This document shows, piece after piece, positions 15,926 through 23,679 of a DNA stretch of 27,403 nt (its first letter is position 1; every line of letters begins with the position of its first letter). The notes below the pieces were generated by a model. The model ran no database searches, had not been told where the DNA came from, and saw nothing but the letters and a program-made list of their open reading frames with translations. Made by a program: the position numbers and the translations under genes. The stretch covers positions 1-27,403 of the forward strand of contig JBBRGA010000030.1 of NCBI GenBank assembly GCA_038241115.1, read 5' to 3'. This stretch comes from JANYJJ01 sp038241115 (GTDB lineage: Bacteria > Pseudomonadota > Gammaproteobacteria > Burkholderiales > Burkholderiaceae_C).

Positions 15926-17530
15926 TCAAGGAAGGTTCAGATACGACAAGGCCAGCACGCGAAACGCGGCAGCCGACGCCGCAGCGTCGAAGCCCACGCC
16001 GATCTCTTGAGCCAACACAGCAGCGACATCATCGGCCAGCGAGGCTGCCACCTTCGCATCCAAAAACAACAGGCGCGACCGCCTTGCCAACACATCCTCC
16101 ACCGAACGCGCCATCTCAAATCGCGCTGCAAAGCGCACCATTGCCTCGCTCAAACCGCCCCCACCCTGCGCTTTCCACAACCACCGATCGGCGCCCGGCA
16201 GGGCCCGCAGTGCGGCCAAGTCGCTTCCGTACATGGCCTCGCCCGGGGCCAGCGTCAAAGACATGACCGCGGCCCCGCGCTCAGGCGATCCAGCCAACGC
16301 CAAGTGCTCGGTCACGCCGCCTGCCTTGGCAGCCAACAAGTTGGACGCAAAGCACTGCGTCAAGACGTCTTCTGCCATGGCGCGGTAGGTGGTCCACTTC
16401 CCGCCAGTAACCGTGACCAGACCCGATTTATCAACCAGCACGGTGTGCTCGCGAGAAAGCGCTTTGGTGTTGTCACCGGCGTCTTCGGGCGGTTTGACCA
16501 AGGGACGCAAACCCACCCACACCGAGCGCACGTCGGCGCGCGTTGGGGCCTTGCTGAGATAGCGGCCAGCCTCGGTCAAGATGAACTCGACTTCGTCGTG
16601 AAACGGCGTGGGCTCGGCCGCCAAATCGTCGCGCGGGGTGTCGGTTGTGCCCAAGATCACCTTGCCCATCCAAGGCACGGCAAACAGCACACGACCATCC
16701 GCGGTTTTAGGGATCAGCATGGCGTGATCGGTGGGCAGGAACGAAGCGTCGACCACCAGGTGCACGCCCTGGCTGGGTGCAACCATGGGTCGTTTCTTCG
16801 CGGCGCCGGGCGCAGCATCCATGTTGCGAATGGCGTCCACCCAAACCCCGGTGGCGTTGATGACGCAGGCCGCCGAGACGTTGAACGACTCGCCTGTTTC
16901 GGTGTCGATGGCGCTGAGTCCCACAACTTTTTGTGCGCTGTGCTGCAAGGCGCTGACGCGGCAATGGTTGAGCACGCAAGCGCCCTTGGCGACCGCTGTC
17001 CGCGCCAGTGCCACGGCCAGGCGGGCGTCGTCGAACTGGCCGTCCCAATACTTCACGCCGCCATGCAAACCGTGCGCGCGCACCGTTGGCAGGAGCTTGC
17101 GCGTTTGAGCCGTGGACAGCCACTGCGTGGCGCCCAGACCGCGCTTGCCCGCCAGCGCGTCGTACATCTTCAAGCCGATGCCGTAGAAGCCGCGCTCCCA
17201 CCACCGGAAGCCGGGCATCACGAACGCCAAGGGCTGCGCCAAGTGCGGCGCGTTGGCCAGCAAGCAGGCGCGTTCTTGCAGCGCTTCGCGTACCAAGGCA
17301 ACGTTGCCCTGCGCCAGATAGCGCACACCGCCGTGAACCAACTTGGTCGAACGTGACGAGGTGCCTTTGGCAAAGTCGTCTGCTTCAAAAAGTACCACGC
17401 TGAAGCCACGTGCAGCCGCGTCCACCGCCACGCCCAAGCCTGTGGCACCGCCGCCGATGACGGCAATGTCAAAGGCTTTTTTACTGCGCTGGTGTTCGCG
17501 CACGATCCCAAGTTGAGTGCTTCGATTCAT
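15926..17530 (-). CDS. glpD: Aerobic glycerol-3-phosphate dehydrogenase GlpD
   Basis: GlpD oxidises glycerol 3-phosphate to dihydroxyacetone phosphate with FAD and feeds electrons to quinone at the inner membrane. The 534-residue product has the dinucleotide-binding motif IAVIGGGATGLGVAVDAAARG near residue 22, the family block GTSSRSTKLVHGGVRYLAQG, the FAD/substrate region VINATGVWVDAIR, and GKWTTYRAMAED near the C terminus, followed by the GlpD C-terminal domain. Length matches the family. The ATG at 17530 was preferred to an upstream GTG at 17566; neither has a strong ribosome site. It follows the SDR gene by 156 bases containing a tandem repeat and a REP-like motif, so its promoter is uncertain. 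Confidence 0.95.
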   Translation of the reverse strand: MNRSTQLGIVREHQRSKKAFDIAVIGGGATGLGVAVDAAARGFSVVLFEADDFAKGTSSRSTKLVHGGVRYLAQGNVALVREALQERACLLANAPHLAQPLAFVMPGFRWWERGFYGIGLKMYDALAGKRGLGATQWLSTAQTRKLLPTVRAHGLHGGVKYWDGQFDDARLAVALARTAVAKGACVLNHCRVSALQHSAQKVVGLSAIDTETGESFNVSAACVINATGVWVDAIRNMDAAPGAAKKRPMVAPSQGVHLVVDASFLPTDHAMLIPKTADGRVLFAVPWMGKVILGTTDTPRDDLAAEPTPFHDEVEFILTEAGRYLSKAPTRADVRSVWVGLRPLVKPPEDAGDNTKALSREHTVLVDKSGLVTVTGGKWTTYRAMAEDVLTQCFASNLLAAKAGGVTEHLALAGSPERGAAVMSLTLAPGEAMYGSDLAALRALPGADRWLWKAQGGGGLSEAMVRFAARFEMARSVEDVLARRSRLLFLDAKVAASLADDVAAVLAQEIGVGFDAAASAAAFRVLALSYLNLP

Positions 17531-17533
17531 GTC

Positions 17534-17553
17534 GATTTGCTGAGATTTGCTGC
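17534..17553. repeat. Two copies of a 10-base repeat upstream of glpD
   Basis: GATTTGCTGA and GATTTGCTGC lie head to tail (9 of 10 identical) and end four bases before the glpD ATG. They occupy the place where a ribosome site is expected. Confidence 0.7.
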
Positions 17554-17624
17554 GATGTGGCTTCACCTGAAATTACTTTTCGGTTGCTCCCGTTTGCTGC
17601 GAGCTATCGGAGGCCAGCGCAGGG

Positions 17625-17644
17625 CTTCGATACCTCAACCCGAA
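17625..17644. repeat. REP-like 20-base motif, copy 1
   Basis: CTTCGATACCTCAACCCGAA matches 17 of 20 bases with the motif at 20510-20529. It resembles the CTTCGACA-GCTCAG-CCGAAC palindromic elements I recall as scattered between genes in Burkholderiales. It lies in the gap between the SDR gene and glpD. Confidence 0.55.
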
Positions 17645-17686
17645 CAGGTGCGTGGTTGTGTTTTCTGTGGGCCAAACAGCGTAGCG

Positions 17687-18466
17687 TCAAGTCAGCACCG
17701 AGTTCTGCGCGATGCCGGCGTCCACCAATACATGCTGGCCAGTGATGCCGTTGCTGTCGTCGCTGGCCATGAACAGAGTCAAGCGCGACACGTGACCAGC
17801 GTCCAAGCGTATTTTCAGACATTGCGCGTCTAAGAAGGCTTGGTCGGCTGCCGGGTCGCGATGAAGTTCGGTTTGACGTTCGGTGACGATGGCGCCAGGC
17901 ACCACCGCGTTCACGCGGATATTGCGCACTCCGAGTTCGCGCGCCAAGGTGCGCGTCAGACCCAAAATGCCGGCCTTGGCGGTGGTGTAGCCCGCCAAGT
18001 TGGGTCGCCCGCGCATCCAACTCACCGAGCCCATGTTCACCACCGAACCACCGCCGGCTTGCGTCATGGCAGGTGCCACAGCCTGGATCGCGAAAAAGTA
18101 GTGCTTCAGATTGAGGTTGAGCCTGTCGTCCCAGAACTCAGGCGTCACGTCCTCCATCGCATGCCGATCGTCGCGGCCCGCGTTGTTGACCAGTACGTGA
18201 ACAGGGCCGTGCTCGGCGATTATTTTTTTCAGCAGGCTTTGATAAGAAAGCGTGTCGCGCACGTCGCAGGCCGCATACACAGGAACCGGCTGCCCAGTGG
18301 CTTTGACTTCCGCGATCAACTCATCGCCGCCGCTTGCTTTGGTGCCACAAAAGGCCACCCTCGAGCCCTGCGCCGCGAAGTGCCGAACCAGGTCGGCGCC
18401 GATGCCTGAGCTGCCGCCGCTGATAAAGACGAGTTTGTTGCTCAGCGAGGGATACGTCGTGATCAT
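17687..18466 (-). CDS. SDR sugar 1-dehydrogenase, XylB-like
   Basis: A 259-residue short-chain dehydrogenase. The NAD(P) motif is SGGSSGIG (residues 16-23), NNAG is at 95-98, and the catalytic residues are S147, Y160 and K164 (SW...YTTAK). From memory it aligns along its length with the Caulobacter D-xylose dehydrogenase XylB: YPSL start, VLVNNAG-DDRH, VNLRH-like LNLKHYFFAIQAVAP, AKAGI-G-TR-LARELG, VVPG, AQCLK, LFMASDD and a terminal VDAG. This suggests oxidation of an aldose such as D-xylose or L-arabinose to the lactone; the sugar itself is inferred. AAGGAAGG lies 11 bases before the ATG. It is the last gene of the sugar cluster. Confidence 0.88.
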   Translation of the reverse strand: MITTYPSLSNKLVFISGGSSGIGADLVRHFAAQGSRVAFCGTKASGGDELIAEVKATGQPVPVYAACDVRDTLSYQSLLKKIIAEHGPVHVLVNNAGRDDRHAMEDVTPEFWDDRLNLNLKHYFFAIQAVAPAMTQAGGGSVVNMGSVSWMRGRPNLAGYTTAKAGILGLTRTLARELGVRNIRVNAVVPGAIVTERQTELHRDPAADQAFLDAQCLKIRLDAGHVSRLTLFMASDDSNGITGQHVLVDAGIAQNSVLT

Positions 18467-18554
18467 GTTGAGTGGGCCCTTCCTTCTATACGTCAGGACG
18501 TTCGGGGCAGTTTGAGGGCGAGCGGGATTTTTTCATGCAGGGTGTTTTGGAGAA

Positions 18555-19460
18555 TCAGGCCGACACATTGGCTGGCAAGCCCGGCACATCGACCCGCATT
18601 GACAGCACGCAACCCGCCCAAGGCTGCATGGCCAACTCGTCAGCAGGTCGGCCTTCAGACGCCGTGGTGATGTACAACGTTTTCAAATCGGCACCGCCAA
18701 AACACGGCATGGTGGGACAGCGCACTGGCAGGCGCACTTCACGCAGCAACTCACCCTGGGGCGACAGCCGCAGCACGCGTTGCCCTTCAAACATCGCCAC
18801 CCAGTAGCAGCCCTCTGCGTCGACAGCTGCACCATCAGGTCGCCCGCCGTATTCGTCCAATTTTGCACCGGCAACTTTGGGCGCGAAGTTGGCGAAAGTC
18901 CGGCGCTTGTGCAGGTCGCCCGTGGCAGGATCAAAGTCAAAGGCGTACACCGCGTGGGCTTTGGTGTCGCTCCAGTATTGAGTACGGCCGTTCGGGCTCC
19001 AGGCCAAACCGTTGGACACAGCGATGCCGTCGGCTTTTTTCTTCAATACGCCTTTTGAGTAGCAATACAGGGCAGCCAACGCCGGACTGCGCGGCTCGTA
19101 AATCGTGCCCACCCAAAAGCGGCCTTGCGGATCGCACTTGCCGTCGTTGAAGCGCTCAGACGCCATGTCGTACGGCGGCTCTGCCAGGCGGGTGCGTTCA
19201 CCGATGCCGGTGTCAAACCTCCAGATGCCGTCCCGCATGCCCAGCAGCAAGGCGCCGTCCAGCATCGGCGCGCAGCAAGCAACATCGGTGTCGAAAGACC
19301 AGTGCTGCAAGTCGTTGGTGCTTGCGTCGAAGCGCAGCAATTTGCGGCCGGGAATGTCGCAGTAATAAAGCACCTGTTCGATCGGATGCCACAGCGGCGA
19401 CTCGCCCAGCAAGCTGACGCTGGCCACTGCCAATTGAATATCTGGATCGACGGGTTTCAT
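18555..19460 (-). CDS. SMP-30/gluconolactonase family sugar lactonase
   Basis: A 301-residue six-bladed beta-propeller of the SMP-30/regucalcin family, predicted to hydrolyse the lactone made by the SDR to the aldonic acid. Metal-site segments are recognisable: the N-terminal Glu in LLGESPLWHP, the Asn in VSNGLAWSPNGRTQYWSDT and the Asp in EYGGRPDGAAVDAEGCYWVA; FNDGKCDPQGRFWVGT is also typical. No signal peptide, so cytoplasmic. The ATG at 19460 lies inside an 11-base tandem repeat and has no ribosome site; in-frame GTG and TTG codons at 19463 and 19481 are alternatives. It lies between the mutarotase (48 bases upstream) and the SDR gene (88 bases downstream). Confidence 0.88.
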   Translation of the reverse strand: MKPVDPDIQLAVASVSLLGESPLWHPIEQVLYYCDIPGRKLLRFDASTNDLQHWSFDTDVACCAPMLDGALLLGMRDGIWRFDTGIGERTRLAEPPYDMASERFNDGKCDPQGRFWVGTIYEPRSPALAALYCYSKGVLKKKADGIAVSNGLAWSPNGRTQYWSDTKAHAVYAFDFDPATGDLHKRRTFANFAPKVAGAKLDEYGGRPDGAAVDAEGCYWVAMFEGQRVLRLSPQGELLREVRLPVRCPTMPCFGGADLKTLYITTASEGRPADELAMQPWAGCVLSMRVDVPGLPANVSA

Positions 19461-19491
19461 CACTGAACAATCACTGAACAATCACTCAACG
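19459..19491. repeat. Three copies of an 11-base repeat over the lactonase start
   Basis: ATCACTGAACA occurs at 19459-19469 and 19470-19480, with a diverged third copy at 19481-19491. The array covers two bases of the lactonase ATG and its whole ribosome-binding region. Because 11 is not a multiple of 3, gain or loss of a unit would shift the upstream start codons. Confidence 0.85.
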
Positions 19492-19508
19492 ATCAGCCGC
19501 AACATCGA

Positions 19509-20426
19509 TCAAAGTACCGTCACATCCAACAACATCGACGCTTCAAAACTTTCGCCCGGTTGCAGCGTGCGCAGGCCATGCGCTGCGGGGTCAGCCATGT
19601 GAATGGCGTTGCTCACGTGGCTGACAGGTTCTACGCAAAAGTAGTCTTTGTCCTGCGGTGTGTACACCACCAAGTAGCTCAGCGACGAGCTCAGTTGCAG
19701 CGAAAATTTCTCGTCGCGGATGCGCGCCGGGCCGGTCCACCCCTGGAAGCAATTGTCGAAGTTCAGGTACGCGACATCGCCGTCGATCCCGGGCTGGGCG
19801 TGCTTGCTGATGGGCAGTTGGGTGGCATCGGATTCCCAGCGTTCGCTCAGCTCGACGTGCATGCGGCTGCGCGCGCGTTTGGGGAAGTAAGGATGCCAGC
19901 CCAAACCCACCGGCTGCGCCAACTCGCTGGTGTTGGTGATGGACATTTGCATGCTCAGCGTATGCGGCGTGAGCGTGAAGTATTGAGTGGCTTCAAACGC
20001 GAAGGGCCAGTGGGCATCGGATGTGTGTCGGTAGCGCAGCACCACTTCCTGCGCGCTGTGCGAAACCATGTCCCAAGACCGCAGCCAGCCCACTCCGTGC
20101 ACTGAATGAGGGTTGTCGTCGAAATTGGCCTCAGTCTTGTACTCCACACCTTTCCACCGAAAGTGCCGATAGCCGAGGCGGTTGGAATAAGGCACCAGCG
20201 GGTAGCAGCCCGACTGGCGAGACGAGGTCAGATGCGCCGGGGCCGTGCTGCGCAATATGGGCGTCTCACGGTGCCACAAGCCGGAAATTGCACCACCTAA
20301 ATCGGCGCGCACTGCCAAGCGCAAGGCACCGGCGTGCAACTCGAAACTTCCCTCTTCAGCGGCGGCTCGGCTTGCGGCTTGGTCTGCGGTTTGAACTGCG
20401 GTTTGAACATCAGAAAGTACGGTCAT
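19509..20426 (-). CDS. Aldose 1-epimerase (mutarotase, GalM family)
   Basis: A 305-residue aldose 1-epimerase that interconverts the alpha and beta anomers of a sugar. Family landmarks are YPLVPYSNRLGYRHFRW (substrate-binding Asn-Arg), NPHSVHGVGW with the active-site histidine, VGLGWHPYFPKR with the second histidine, and a C-terminal YTPQDKDYFCVEPVSH with the catalytic Glu. It would supply the anomer used by the SDR dehydrogenase. AGGACC precedes the ATG. The first 25 residues are Ala/Gln-rich and contain a VQTAVQTA duplication from a 12-base tandem repeat, outside the conserved domain. It follows the Gfo/Idh gene by 206 bases. Confidence 0.9.
   Translation of the reverse strand: MTVLSDVQTAVQTADQAASRAAAEEGSFELHAGALRLAVRADLGGAISGLWHRETPILRSTAPAHLTSSRQSGCYPLVPYSNRLGYRHFRWKGVEYKTEANFDDNPHSVHGVGWLRSWDMVSHSAQEVVLRYRHTSDAHWPFAFEATQYFTLTPHTLSMQMSITNTSELAQPVGLGWHPYFPKRARSRMHVELSERWESDATQLPISKHAQPGIDGDVAYLNFDNCFQGWTGPARIRDEKFSLQLSSSLSYLVVYTPQDKDYFCVEPVSHVSNAIHMADPAAHGLRTLQPGESFEASMLLDVTVL
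20385..20408. repeat. Two copies of a 12-base repeat inside the mutarotase N terminus
   Basis: TGCGGTTTGAAC is perfectly duplicated head to tail (20385-20396 and 20397-20408). It keeps the frame and encodes the duplicated VQTA near residue 8 of the mutarotase. Confidence 0.85.
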
Positions 20427-20489
20427 GAAGGTCCTGAAAAGGTGGGAATTTAGGCGCAGAGCTGGTTATTTTTTCCCGATCTGACTGCG

Positions 20490-20517
20490 TGTCGAAGGTC
20501 AGCACCGGACTTCGACA
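20490..20517. repeat. Perfect 8-bp inverted repeat upstream of the mutarotase gene
   Basis: TGTCGAAG (20490-20497) and CTTCGACA (20510-20517) are perfect inverted arms with a 12-base loop. The right arm is the first part of REP-like copy 2, and a second pairing (GCACCG 20502-20507 with CGGTGC 20536-20541 region) competes with it. No T tract follows, so it is not an obvious terminator. It lies in the 206-base gap between the Gfo/Idh and mutarotase genes. Confidence 0.7.
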
Positions 20518-20529
20518 CCTCAGTCCGAA
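20510..20529. repeat. REP-like 20-base motif, copy 2
   Basis: CTTCGACACCTCAGTCCGAA, 17 of 20 bases identical to the motif at 17625-17644. The remaining part of the 206-base gap (20427-20632) shows no gene. Confidence 0.55.
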
Positions 20530-20632
20530 TGGGTTCGGTGCTTGTATGACTTGGACTGAAACGTGTCGCCGTGAAACACAACCTCAATGGCTCCTGCTTC
20601 ATCCTACCCGTGTACGGCGCGCGAAGAACGCA

Positions 20633-21778
20633 TTACCAACCCGCCGGCAAAACGTCTTTCAACAGCACTGGCAAACCGGTTTCAATGCTTCGGTGCGCTG
20701 CCAGGCCGGTTGCCACGCTGCGCAGACCGTCTTCCAGACTCACCTCTGGCGCTGAGCCATTGCGAATGGCCGCCGCGAAGCGCTGATGCTCGATGTAGGA
20801 CGCCCCGAAGTGCTGGCCCGCGTATTTGATGTTGGTGTCCCACACGCGGCGCACCGACACGCCTTTGCCGCTGCCCGAGGGCTCACCCCAGACCTTGCGC
20901 GTGCCCCAGTCTTCGCGCTTGCCGTAGCGCAGAGTGAGGGCGGGAAGCAACGACTCCAACTTGCCTGTGTCGCCCACCACGGTGATGTATTCGCTGTCGA
21001 TGGAGTTTTCGGCAAACATGCAGAGGTCCAGCATGGCGCGCGCACCGCTGGGGTATTCGACGATGACAAAAGCACTGTCCAAAATATCCGGTGCCCGGCC
21101 TTCGTAACGTTCATTCAAGTGGTTCACACGCTGCCCGCCTGAGGCAAAAACACGTTGCGGTTTTTCGCCCAGCACCAAGTCCATCAGGTTGAAATAGTGG
21201 CAGCACTTTTCCACCAAAGTGCCGCCGGTGTTGGCGCTGAAGCGATTCCAGTCGCCCACCTTGGGATAAAAAGGTTCGCGGTGTTCGCGCACGCTGACTT
21301 GCTGTATTCGGCCCACCGCGCCCTCGTGCGCCATGCGAATCATCTCGGCCACCGGCGGCATGTAGCGGTATTCCTGCGCGACCCAGACGATGCCTTGTTT
21401 GCCTGCTTTGGCTTGCCTCAACGCCTCCAGACGCATCAGTTCGATGCCGTCTTCCATGCACGTGACCAGGGGCTTCTCGATCAGGATGTGCAAGTCAGTG
21501 GCCAGGGCATCACGCATCAAGGCGATGTGGGTGAAATTGGGTGTGGCGATGACGACCGCGTCACACAGGCCGCTGGCAAGCAGCTCGCGGTGATCTTCGA
21601 AGACTCGCGGCGCCGTGTTGCACAACGCCGTAGCTGCCTCGCGGCTGGAGGCAACCGTGTCGGCAATGGCAGTCACTTCAGCGTCGGCCAAAGCCTTGAT
21701 GTTTTCAATGTGCTCGCGGCCCATGCTGCCGCAACCAATGACGCCGTAGCGAATTTTTGTCATGCTGCTTTCGGTCAT
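20633..21778 (-). CDS. Gfo/Idh/MocA family oxidoreductase
   Basis: A 381-residue NAD(P)-dependent oxidoreductase. The Rossmann motif is VIGCGSMGREHIENI near the N terminus; the EKP motif (HILIEKPLVT) with the conserved lysine lies at about 105; the catalytic histidine region is GGTLVEKCCHYFNLMDLVLG (about 200-219). Members oxidise inositol, sugars or sugar derivatives. Its substrate here is unknown, and its presence beside a separate SDR sugar dehydrogenase suggests a distinct step. The ATG at 21778 overlaps the permease stop by 4 bases and follows a GGAGGG/AAAGG region; an ATG at 21763 is an alternative. Confidence 0.9.
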   Translation of the reverse strand: MTESSMTKIRYGVIGCGSMGREHIENIKALADAEVTAIADTVASSREAATALCNTAPRVFEDHRELLASGLCDAVVIATPNFTHIALMRDALATDLHILIEKPLVTCMEDGIELMRLEALRQAKAGKQGIVWVAQEYRYMPPVAEMIRMAHEGAVGRIQQVSVREHREPFYPKVGDWNRFSANTGGTLVEKCCHYFNLMDLVLGEKPQRVFASGGQRVNHLNERYEGRAPDILDSAFVIVEYPSGARAMLDLCMFAENSIDSEYITVVGDTGKLESLLPALTLRYGKREDWGTRKVWGEPSGSGKGVSVRRVWDTNIKYAGQHFGASYIEHQRFAAAIRNGSAPEVSLEDGLRSVATGLAAHRSIETGLPVLLKDVLPAGW

Positions 21779-22617
21779 CCTTTGAGCCCTCCCTGAGTCA
21801 AGCCGCCGACCACGCGCTCTTGGAAAATCGCAATCAACACCGCCACCGGCACGATCGCCACGATCAGCGCGGCCGAGATGATCGGCCACGGGAAACTGAA
21901 CTCACCTTGGTAGAGCGTGATGCCCACTGGCAAGGTGCGCATCGATGAACTGGCGTTGAGTGAAAGCGCCAACAAAAACTCATCCCAGGCGTTGACGAAA
22001 GCCAAGATGCCTGCCGTAAAAACTCCCGGCGCGGCCAGTGGCAACACCACTGTCCAAAGTGCACCCAAACGCGTGCAGCCGTCGATCATGGCGGCGTTTT
22101 CCAAGTCTTTGGGAATGCTTTGAAAAAAGCTCACCAGCACCAAAGTGCACACGGGTAAGTTCAGCACCACGTAGGGCAGCACCAAGGCGGTGGTGGTGTT
22201 CAGCAAATTCAGCGCGCGCATGGTCTCGAATATCGGCACCAGTAGAGTGACCAACGGGAACATGCTGGAGGCCACGATGGCGGTGAGGATGAGTTGCCGG
22301 TGCTTTAAGTTCAAGCGTGCGATGGCATATGCGGCAAACGCTGAAACCACCAAAGAAAACAAGGTCGACAGTCCCGCCACCCAAACGCTGTTGCCCATGT
22401 ACTTCAGCAGCGGCTGGTCGGTGAAGGCTTGCACATAGTTGCCAAAGGTCAACTCGTGAGGCCACCAGGTGATGGGCTTGCTGACAAGCTCGGTTTCGGT
22501 TTTCAGCGAGGTGAGCAAAATCCACACGGCTGGAAAAAAGCCATTGAACACCACCATGCAAGCAGCGATGAAGCGAAGGCTGCGGCCTTCAAATAGTGCG
22601 CTCATTCGAGTGCTCAT
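21775..22617 (-). CDS. Carbohydrate ABC transporter permease, MalG-like (CUT1)
   Basis: A 280-residue inner-membrane permease with six predicted helices. The EAA loop that contacts the ATPase reads ENAAMIDGCTRLGALWTVVLPLAAPG (residues about 180-205), and the protein ends in the family-typical FQERVVGGLTQGGLKG, so it is the MalG partner of the pair. It overlaps the MalF-like gene and the Gfo/Idh gene by 4 bases each, showing strict co-translation. Confidence 0.94.
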   Translation of the reverse strand: MSTRMSALFEGRSLRFIAACMVVFNGFFPAVWILLTSLKTETELVSKPITWWPHELTFGNYVQAFTDQPLLKYMGNSVWVAGLSTLFSLVVSAFAAYAIARLNLKHRQLILTAIVASSMFPLVTLLVPIFETMRALNLLNTTTALVLPYVVLNLPVCTLVLVSFFQSIPKDLENAAMIDGCTRLGALWTVVLPLAAPGVFTAGILAFVNAWDEFLLALSLNASSSMRTLPVGITLYQGEFSFPWPIISAALIVAIVPVAVLIAIFQERVVGGLTQGGLKG

Positions 22618-23528
22618 TGATCTGCGCCAATTCGTTTAAGGTAGACCGCCGTCACGCACATCGACATCAAAAACATGAACACTGCCAGCGTCGAGCCGTA
22701 GCCCACGTCCAGGTAATCGATGGTGGTTTTGTGGATCAGCATGGCCAGCGTTTCGGTGGCATTGCCGGGACCGCCTTTGGTCATGGTGTACGGAATGTCA
22801 AAGGTTTGCAGCGCAGTGATGGTGCGAAAAATCAGCGCCACGATGATGGACGGCATCAGCATGGGAATGGTGACTTGACAGAACTGCTGCCACTTTGACG
22901 CCCCGTCGATTTCCGCGGCTTCATAAAGCGAATGCGGAATCATTTGTAAACCCGCCAACAAGATCAACGCCATGAAGGACGAGGTTTTCCACACGATGGT
23001 CAGACAGATGGCGGCAAAGGCATATCGCGGCGTGAGCAGCCACATGGTTTGGGACTCGCCGCCGAAGCGGCGCACCACATCGTTCACCACACCGTATTCG
23101 GTGTGAAAAAACCACGCAAAAATCAAACCCGCGAAGCTGAGCGGCAGCGCCCAAGGCAGCAGCAAAGCCAGTCGAACCGGCCAGCGGCGCTTGAATGGCA
23201 AGTTGGCCAGCATCGCCAAACCAAGACCCACCACCAGCGCACCGGGCACCGTGATGAAGGTGATCAGCAGTGTGTTTTTGGCGGCGTTCCAGAAGTCTTT
23301 GTCGTTGAAAACATCAACGTAGTTTTGCCACGCCACGTACTTGATCGCGCCTGTGCCGCCTGAAAGACGCAAGTCGTAAAAGCTGTTCCAGATGAGCTTG
23401 CCTATCGGGTAGGCAACGATCAACGCCAGCAGCAAGAAGGCCGGCGTGAGCAACAGAAAGGCAAGGGTTTTTTCGCTGGGGTCGCGAAGACGGCTCAGCA
23501 AATGCTGCGGTTTGATTTGCACGTTCAT
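22614..23528 (-). CDS. Carbohydrate ABC transporter permease, MalF-like (CUT1)
   Basis: A 304-residue permease with six predicted helices. After a cytoplasmic start (PSEKTLAFLLLTPAFLLLALIV) it has the EAA loop YEAAEIDGASKWQQFCQVTIPMLMP (about 208-232) and the TMTKGGPGNATETLAMLIHK segment typical of MalF/UgpA-type subunits. AGAGG precedes the ATG. The gap to the binding-protein gene upstream is 139 bases and full of short repeats. Confidence 0.94.
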   Translation of the reverse strand: MNVQIKPQHLLSRLRDPSEKTLAFLLLTPAFLLLALIVAYPIGKLIWNSFYDLRLSGGTGAIKYVAWQNYVDVFNDKDFWNAAKNTLLITFITVPGALVVGLGLAMLANLPFKRRWPVRLALLLPWALPLSFAGLIFAWFFHTEYGVVNDVVRRFGGESQTMWLLTPRYAFAAICLTIVWKTSSFMALILLAGLQMIPHSLYEAAEIDGASKWQQFCQVTIPMLMPSIIVALIFRTITALQTFDIPYTMTKGGPGNATETLAMLIHKTTIDYLDVGYGSTLAVFMFLMSMCVTAVYLKRIGADQ

Positions 23529-23575
23529 ACCCTTGCCTCTTTTAAACGCCCGCCGCAGCGTGTGCAGGGCCTTAT

Positions 23576-23615
23576 CGGGTCACCGGGTCACCGGGTCACC
23601 GGATCACCGGATTAC
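23576..23615. repeat. Five copies of an 8-base repeat between binding protein and permease genes
   Basis: CGGGTCAC occurs three times in perfect tandem (23576-23599), followed by CGGATCAC and CGGATTAC. The array sits in the 139-base gap between the substrate-binding protein and MalF-like genes. No promoter or gene was recognised in it. Confidence 0.9.
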
Positions 23616-23647
23616 GGCACCGCCGCACTGCCGCGGTACCGTGTTGT

Positions 23648-23679
23648 CGCGTTACCGCATCGCCGCGTTACCGCATCAC
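23648..23679. repeat. Two copies of a 16-base repeat over the binding-protein stop codon
   Basis: CGCGTTACCGCATCGC (23648-23663) and CGCGTTACCGCATCAC (23664-23679) match at 15 of 16 bases. The second copy encodes the last three residues and stop codon of the substrate-binding protein, so the gene end was apparently duplicated. Confidence 0.85.

Noticed and set aside
15770..17356. Long plus-strand open frame (528 codons) opposite glpD
   Set aside because: It mirrors glpD on the other strand, its translation is rich in His, Arg and Gln with no recognisable motif, and glpD is a clear family match. It is a GC-driven shadow.
23576..23679. Possible CRISPR array
   Set aside because: The units are 8 and 16 bases in direct tandem with no spacers, and no cas gene is present.
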